Part shown: piece by piece, positions 60,720 through 64,000 of the stretch
Position numbering within the stretch: position 1 is the first letter of the stretch
Layout of the letters: each line of letters opens with the position of its first letter
NCBI GenBank assembly: GCA_964465065.1
Contig: CAYXHZ010000004.1
Coordinates: 43,746-107,745 of the forward strand
Length of the DNA stretch: 64,000 nt
Source of the DNA: CAYMND01 sp964465065
GTDB taxonomy: Bacteria > Acidobacteriota > Aminicenantia > UBA2199
Reading direction: 5' to 3'
Notes under the pieces: model-generated
Databases searched by the model: none
Told to the model about the DNA's origin: nothing
What the model saw: only the letters and a program-made list of their open reading frames with translations
Made by a program: the position numbers and the translations under genes

Positions 60720-60742
60720 GCCAACATAAATAATTTGTTGGC
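60720..60742 (-). terminator. Hairpin just after the LysE gene
   Basis: Perfect seven-base stem GCCAACA/TGTTGGC (60720-60726 with 60736-60742) with a nine-base A+T loop, three bases past the stop codon. No T run follows on the minus strand, so termination is only suggested. Confidence 0.35.
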
Positions 60743-60745
60743 ATT

Positions 60746-61396
60746 TTACAAACGGATGAAGGTTTTAATGGATAAAACCAGGAAATAGAGACTGAACGAA
60801 AGCAGTAGAAAACCCAAGGTTCTGATCAGAACCTTGGTACGCTGATGATCGAAGAAATGTTTCATGCGATGAGTGATGAAGATGATGGATAGAAAATAGG
60901 AAAAAGCGCCAAGCATGACTACGGTGAAAAACAGGGTTTTATGGGCCGGCGTCGGCTGGATGAAAAAATCGGCTTTGCGCAAGAAGGACAAGGCCACCAT
61001 CCAGGAGACGATTCCCAGCGGATTGAGCAGCACCATGGACAGGCCTTTCAGGAGCGAGATGCGCTTTCGTCTGACCTTGACCAGCATGTGACTCTCTTTT
61101 TCTTCGATATACTTGGCGTCCTTGAGCGCCACCAGGCCGAGACCGAATGTGATCAGAGCCGTTCCGAGTAAAAAAGCGGCTTCCAACTTCGGTGATTCCA
61201 AAAATGGCGAAATGCCCAGCAAGGCCAGCGTCGCCCAGACGGCATCTCCTATCGCCGCGCCGACGGCCATGCTCAGGGCCTGCGGGATGTGCTTGCGCAA
61301 GGCGTTGTTGAATATCTCCAGGTTAACCGGTCCAACAGGTATGCAGTACAATCCGGAAATGAAGAAGACAGATATGTAAAAGATGATTTGCGGCAT
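60746..61396 (-). CDS. LysE/RhtB family exporter
   Basis: About 216 residues with six membrane helices. The family motif is at the N-terminus: GLYCIPVGPVNLEIFNNALR, and SMAVGAAIGDAVW follows. It exports amino acids or related small metabolites; the substrate is not predictable. The start at 61396 (MPQIIFYISVFF) is chosen because the ATG three codons upstream lies inside the -10 box. No ribosome site is visible, so the transcript is probably leaderless. Standing alone between the YfiR-like and radical SAM genes. Confidence 0.88.
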   Translation of the reverse strand: MPQIIFYISVFFISGLYCIPVGPVNLEIFNNALRKHIPQALSMAVGAAIGDAVWATLALLGISPFLESPKLEAAFLLGTALITFGLGLVALKDAKYIEEKESHMLVKVRRKRISLLKGLSMVLLNPLGIVSWMVALSFLRKADFFIQPTPAHKTLFFTVVMLGAFSYFLSIIFITHRMKHFFDHQRTKVLIRTLGFLLLSFSLYFLVLSIKTFIRL

Positions 61397-61403
61397 GATT
61401 GTC

Positions 61404-61433
61404 ATTGTAGCAGTAAAAAAAAAAGAAAGTCAA
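61404..61433 (-). promoter_or_regulatory. Promoter of the LysE gene, -10 seven bases before the start
   Basis: Minus strand: TTGACT (61433-61428), 18-base spacer that includes a run of ten T, TACAAT (61409-61404), then seven bases to the ATG at 61396. Confidence 0.6.
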
Positions 61434-61493
61434 ACCGGGAAGCGGAGCAACTCCATAGCGGGGCATGATTTGGATGGCGATCCGGTGTGATGA

Positions 61494-62705
61494 TCAGTGG
61501 TACCGGTCGGCCCAATCCGGGTATTCCCGTCTCAACCATTGCCAATGGCTCTGCCACTGGGCGTTGTTGTGCCGCCAAGCGGCAGAAATGACTCCGCCGC
61601 CTTCCAGTTTCTCCAGCACTTTTTTCTTTTTGTCGTCGATTTCAGCCGGTCTTTTCCATTGCCAGCGACTGTTGCCCAAGGGAAAGAAACGATGAAACTG
61701 CAGTTTGACTTGAAATGATTTCCGAAGAAACAAGGCGAAATCGACGGATTCCCGGAATTCTTCATAATTCTCTCCCGGAAAGCCGACGATCATGTCGATA
61801 TTGAGTCCGAACCCTCCAGCCCGAATCGTCTCGACAGCCGTCATCAGCACCGGATCGTCAATCGTGCGGTTGATCGATTTCAAACGAATTTTCGCCCCGC
61901 TCTGAACGCCTAAAGTCAATCTGGTGTTGGCAACATATCGCTTGAGCACAGCCACTTTATCGGGTGTCACCGTCTCCGGTCTGATTTCGGACGGGAATAT
62001 CCCGTATTCGATCAAAGACACGGATCTTCTGGTACATTGTTCAAACAGGATCTGTAAAGAATCCGTAACGCTGCAGCCTTCCAGAAAAAAATCCAGGGCG
62101 CTGGGTACGATGAAGTTCACACGGTGGGCATTCTGTTGCTGGACGATATCCAGATAGGCGAGAATGTCGGGTAAATCCCTGATCATTTTGTTTCGGCCCG
62201 CAGTGGCACAGAAAGAGCAGCAATAACCACATCCGCGCATCAGTTCCAGCGGAGGCAGAGTTGGTAACTGCGCGCTGTACGGAAGAAAGGCAGCCCAATC
62301 TTCGGCCGCTAAAGACTCGGCTTGCCAAAACGGATGCTCCGGCAGGTTCCCGGAAATTGCCGCCGCAACGATGGCCGGCAATCCGGTTTCAGCCGGTGCG
62401 GCGCTGGCCGAGACAGCACCCATGCGCAGAAGCAACGGGTAATTGTCGGCAGCGACGTGCGGGCCGCCAACGACTACCTGGACACCCCGATCAGCCAGAA
62501 AACGTATTTCCGAAGCCATTTCGTGTAGAAAAGGCGTCATCAGAGAATAAATGACCAGATCGTTGCGGGACAGTGACGAGATTTCATCAGAAACGATCAA
62601 ATCCAGTTCGTTCCGCCAGACCGATTTTTCCAAAATATTGAGAAGCAATGGGATAGTCAACGCATTGGAGTAGTGACGCCGGAACAGGATTTTTTTCTTG
62701 GCCAT
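61494..62705 (-). CDS. B12-binding-type radical SAM protein
   Basis: A 403-residue enzyme. The first 130 residues have a cobalamin-binding-like Rossmann layout (NDLVIYSLMTPFLHEMASEI; GVQVVVGGPHVAA). The radical SAM cluster motif is MRGCGYCCSFCATA (Cx3Cx2C, about residue 163), followed by GVQSGAKIRLKSINR and IDMIVGFPGENYEEF typical of the class. It resembles the MJ_1487 group (TIGR04013), whose reaction is unknown. No DxHxxG-type B12 ligand was seen, so cofactor use is uncertain. A TATAAT lies eight bases before the ATG. Confidence 0.82.
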   Translation of the reverse strand: MAKKKILFRRHYSNALTIPLLLNILEKSVWRNELDLIVSDEISSLSRNDLVIYSLMTPFLHEMASEIRFLADRGVQVVVGGPHVAADNYPLLLRMGAVSASAAPAETGLPAIVAAAISGNLPEHPFWQAESLAAEDWAAFLPYSAQLPTLPPLELMRGCGYCCSFCATAGRNKMIRDLPDILAYLDIVQQQNAHRVNFIVPSALDFFLEGCSVTDSLQILFEQCTRRSVSLIEYGIFPSEIRPETVTPDKVAVLKRYVANTRLTLGVQSGAKIRLKSINRTIDDPVLMTAVETIRAGGFGLNIDMIVGFPGENYEEFRESVDFALFLRKSFQVKLQFHRFFPLGNSRWQWKRPAEIDDKKKKVLEKLEGGGVISAAWRHNNAQWQSHWQWLRREYPDWADRYH

Positions 62706-62713
62706 GGAAATCC

Positions 62714-62719
62714 ATTATA
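62714..62719 (-). promoter_or_regulatory. TATAAT eight bases before the radical SAM gene
   Basis: Perfect -10 (62719-62714, minus strand) with only eight bases to the ATG at 62705; no convincing -35. Consistent with a leaderless transcript. Confidence 0.4.
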
Positions 62720-62794
62720 CCCGATTCGGCGCCCACCTCACGGTTAACAGTTCAATATATCCTACCCATCGATATTTTCGCTACAATATCCCTC

Positions 62795-62823
62795 TTGACA
62801 GGCACTGATAAAGGTGAGAAAAT
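62795..62823 (+). promoter_or_regulatory. Candidate promoter of the mglA-like gene
   Basis: TTGACA (62795-62800), 17-base spacer, GAAAAT (62818-62823). It spans an in-frame GTG at 62814 and so supports the ATG at 62841 as the start. A second -10-like TACAAT lies at 62782. Confidence 0.35.
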
Positions 62824-62840
62824 CTCCGCAAGAAATCAGG

Positions 62841-63908
62841 ATGTTTATAAATCATACGTCAAAACAGGTAAATGCCAAAATCGTATACTACGGACCTGGT
62901 TTGAGCGGTAAAACCAGCAACCTGCAGTACATATTTTCGATCACCAACCCCAAAAGCCGTGGTGAACTGGTCAGTATCGAAACCGAAATCGAACGTACCC
63001 TCTTTTTCGATCTGCTGCCCATCAACGTCGGCCTGATCAACGGCTACCAAACCAAATTCCAACTGTATACCGTTCCCGGACAGATTTTTTACGATTCCAC
63101 TCGCAAACTCGTACTGAAAGGTGCCGATGGTATTGTCTTTGTCGTCGATTCCCAGGAATTGATGGAACAAGCCAACCTGGACAGCTTCAACAACCTCGAA
63201 AAGAATCTCGCCGACCAGAAGCAGGACATCAAGGACATTCCGCTGGTTTTCCAGTACAACAAGCGAGACCTGAAAAGCATCCTCCCGGTCGATCATCTGA
63301 ACAGCAACATCAACCGTCTTTCCGCCCCCTTCTTCGAAGCCGTGGCCACCAAAGGCAACGGAGTCATCGAAACGCTGCGGGAAATTTCCAGTTTGACCCT
63401 GATCCGGATCCGGGAAGTCATCGAAAGCAGCAAGACGCCAAGAGCAATAACCCGTCCGACCATCAATTTCGACACCGATCCCCACCATCGCATATTATCC
63501 AAAGAGGAGCTGCCCCTACGCAAGATCAACGTCGAGACGCCTGGAAAAGAAACGCTCGAAGCCCAAATCAAGCATGAATTCGTTAGTCCGAAAGCTCCAC
63601 CTGCCCCTGCCCGAGAACCGATCGTGTCGATCGCCCCGGCTTCCGAATCTCCGAAACCGCTGCCCAAACCTGTGCCGGAACCGGTTGCTCCACCGTCGAT
63701 CGCCACCCCACCGACTACACCGGCGTTGAATGTGCTGGACCAATTCTGCGACCCGACCCGGGTCACCCTGATCCGCAAGCTGGAAAAACCGGGTGAAAAG
63801 CTGGAACTTATTATCAAAACTGCCGACGGCAAGACTCTGGACCATGTCGACATCCGTTTGGAATCCGCCACCAAAAAAGTCAACATCATCTTCGATATTC
63901 AGAAATAA
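62841..63908 (+). CDS. mglA: MglA-like small GTPase with C-terminal extension
   Basis: About 355 residues. Residues 1-195 are an MglA GTPase: MFINHTSKQVNAKIVYYGPG matches the family start, P-loop GPGLSGKTSN, LYTVPGQIFYDSTRKLVLKG and NKRDL. MglA sets polarity and controls pili or gliding. Normal MglA has about 195 residues; here a linker follows, then a proline-rich stretch (KPLPKPVPEPVAPPS) and a 55-residue beta-rich C-terminal domain (RVTLIRKLEKPGEKLELIIK) I do not recognise. The gene is alone. With the pilus genes it suggests polarity control of twitching. Confidence 0.9.
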   Translation: MFINHTSKQVNAKIVYYGPGLSGKTSNLQYIFSITNPKSRGELVSIETEIERTLFFDLLPINVGLINGYQTKFQLYTVPGQIFYDSTRKLVLKGADGIVFVVDSQELMEQANLDSFNNLEKNLADQKQDIKDIPLVFQYNKRDLKSILPVDHLNSNINRLSAPFFEAVATKGNGVIETLREISSLTLIRIREVIESSKTPRAITRPTINFDTDPHHRILSKEELPLRKINVETPGKETLEAQIKHEFVSPKAPPAPAREPIVSIAPASESPKPLPKPVPEPVAPPSIATPPTTPALNVLDQFCDPTRVTLIRKLEKPGEKLELIIKTADGKTLDHVDIRLESATKKVNIIFDIQK

Positions 63909-63989
63909 TCCAGCCGCTTGATTCTTTTCGTTATAATAATTATCATATAAATATTATTTTACGTAATCGTCCTTCTGGGGGGAAGCGAA

Positions 63990-64000
63990 ATGGTCACAAG
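63990..64000 (+). CDS. Possible gene start cut by right edge
   Basis: An ATG at 63990 follows a strong ribosome site (GGGGGGA, six bases upstream) and an A+T-rich stretch with promoter-like TATAAT/TATCAT sequences at 63930-63960. Only three codons are visible, so the product cannot be named. Confidence 0.35.

Noticed and set aside
1..64000. Mobile element, prophage or CRISPR content
   Set aside because: No transposase, integrase, phage structural gene, long repeat array or terminal inverted repeat was found; gene order and spacing look like ordinary chromosome.

Overview
The window is a gene-dense bacterial chromosome segment (46 complete or nearly complete protein genes, one gene cut by the left edge, a possible gene start at the right edge, one tRNA). 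No insertion sequence, prophage, CRISPR array or integrase was seen, and no gene-free stretch exceeds 300 bases. Outer-membrane-type and lipoprotein signals, type IV pilus ATPases, MglA, TRAP transport, a tricorn-like protease, an S46 peptidase and two C69 dipeptidases suggest a Gram-negative, peptide-using heterotroph from a deep lineage (Acidobacteriota/Aminicenantota-like would fit). No rRNA or other marker here allows firm placement.

Left third (1-24.3 kb): a secreted tricorn-like protease, cut by the edge; a tandem UvrA with four ATPase modules and no UvrB-binding domain; a CAP-domain lipoprotein; an SPFH / zinc-ribbon / S46 peptidase operon behind a perfect consensus promoter; an ECF sigma factor followed by a membrane VWA protein; an MFS transporter; a sigma-54 response regulator with a large propeller sensor kinase; a PAS-GGDEF diguanylate cyclase; and a C69 dipeptidase.

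Middle (24.3-42.4 kb): hemerythrin and parvulin; a TatT-type TRAP operon (TPR lipoprotein, binding protein, fused QM permease); a three-domain acyl ligase-carrier-PlsC acyltransferase; a divergent operon of a short-chain acyl-CoA synthetase, a free acyl carrier protein and a KBL-type alpha-oxoamine synthase; a second C69 dipeptidase; PspC; an SLT / SAM-hydrolase-like / TraB-GumN operon; an HD-GYP phosphodiesterase; and PurH.

Right third (42.4-64 kb): Maf; a HEAT-like protein ending in a degenerate receiver; pilB-pilT-pilC-pilS-pilR; an outer-membrane protein; ruvC-ruvA-ruvB plus yebC and an overlapping alpha-helical protein; thiC; tRNA-Leu(UAA); a methyltransferase translationally linked to a YciB-like/Nudix fusion; a small secreted protein; a LysE exporter; a B12-type radical SAM protein; and a C-terminally extended MglA GTPase.

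Two themes cross the window. First, surface behaviour: pili, MglA, a GGDEF/HD-GYP pair and two sigma-54 regulators point to regulated twitching or attachment. Second, initiation signals: at several genes a good -10 box lies only 5-10 bases before the start codon with little or no ribosome binding site, suggesting leaderless transcripts. At others the most upstream in-frame start codon falls inside the promoter, so start sites were moved downstream.
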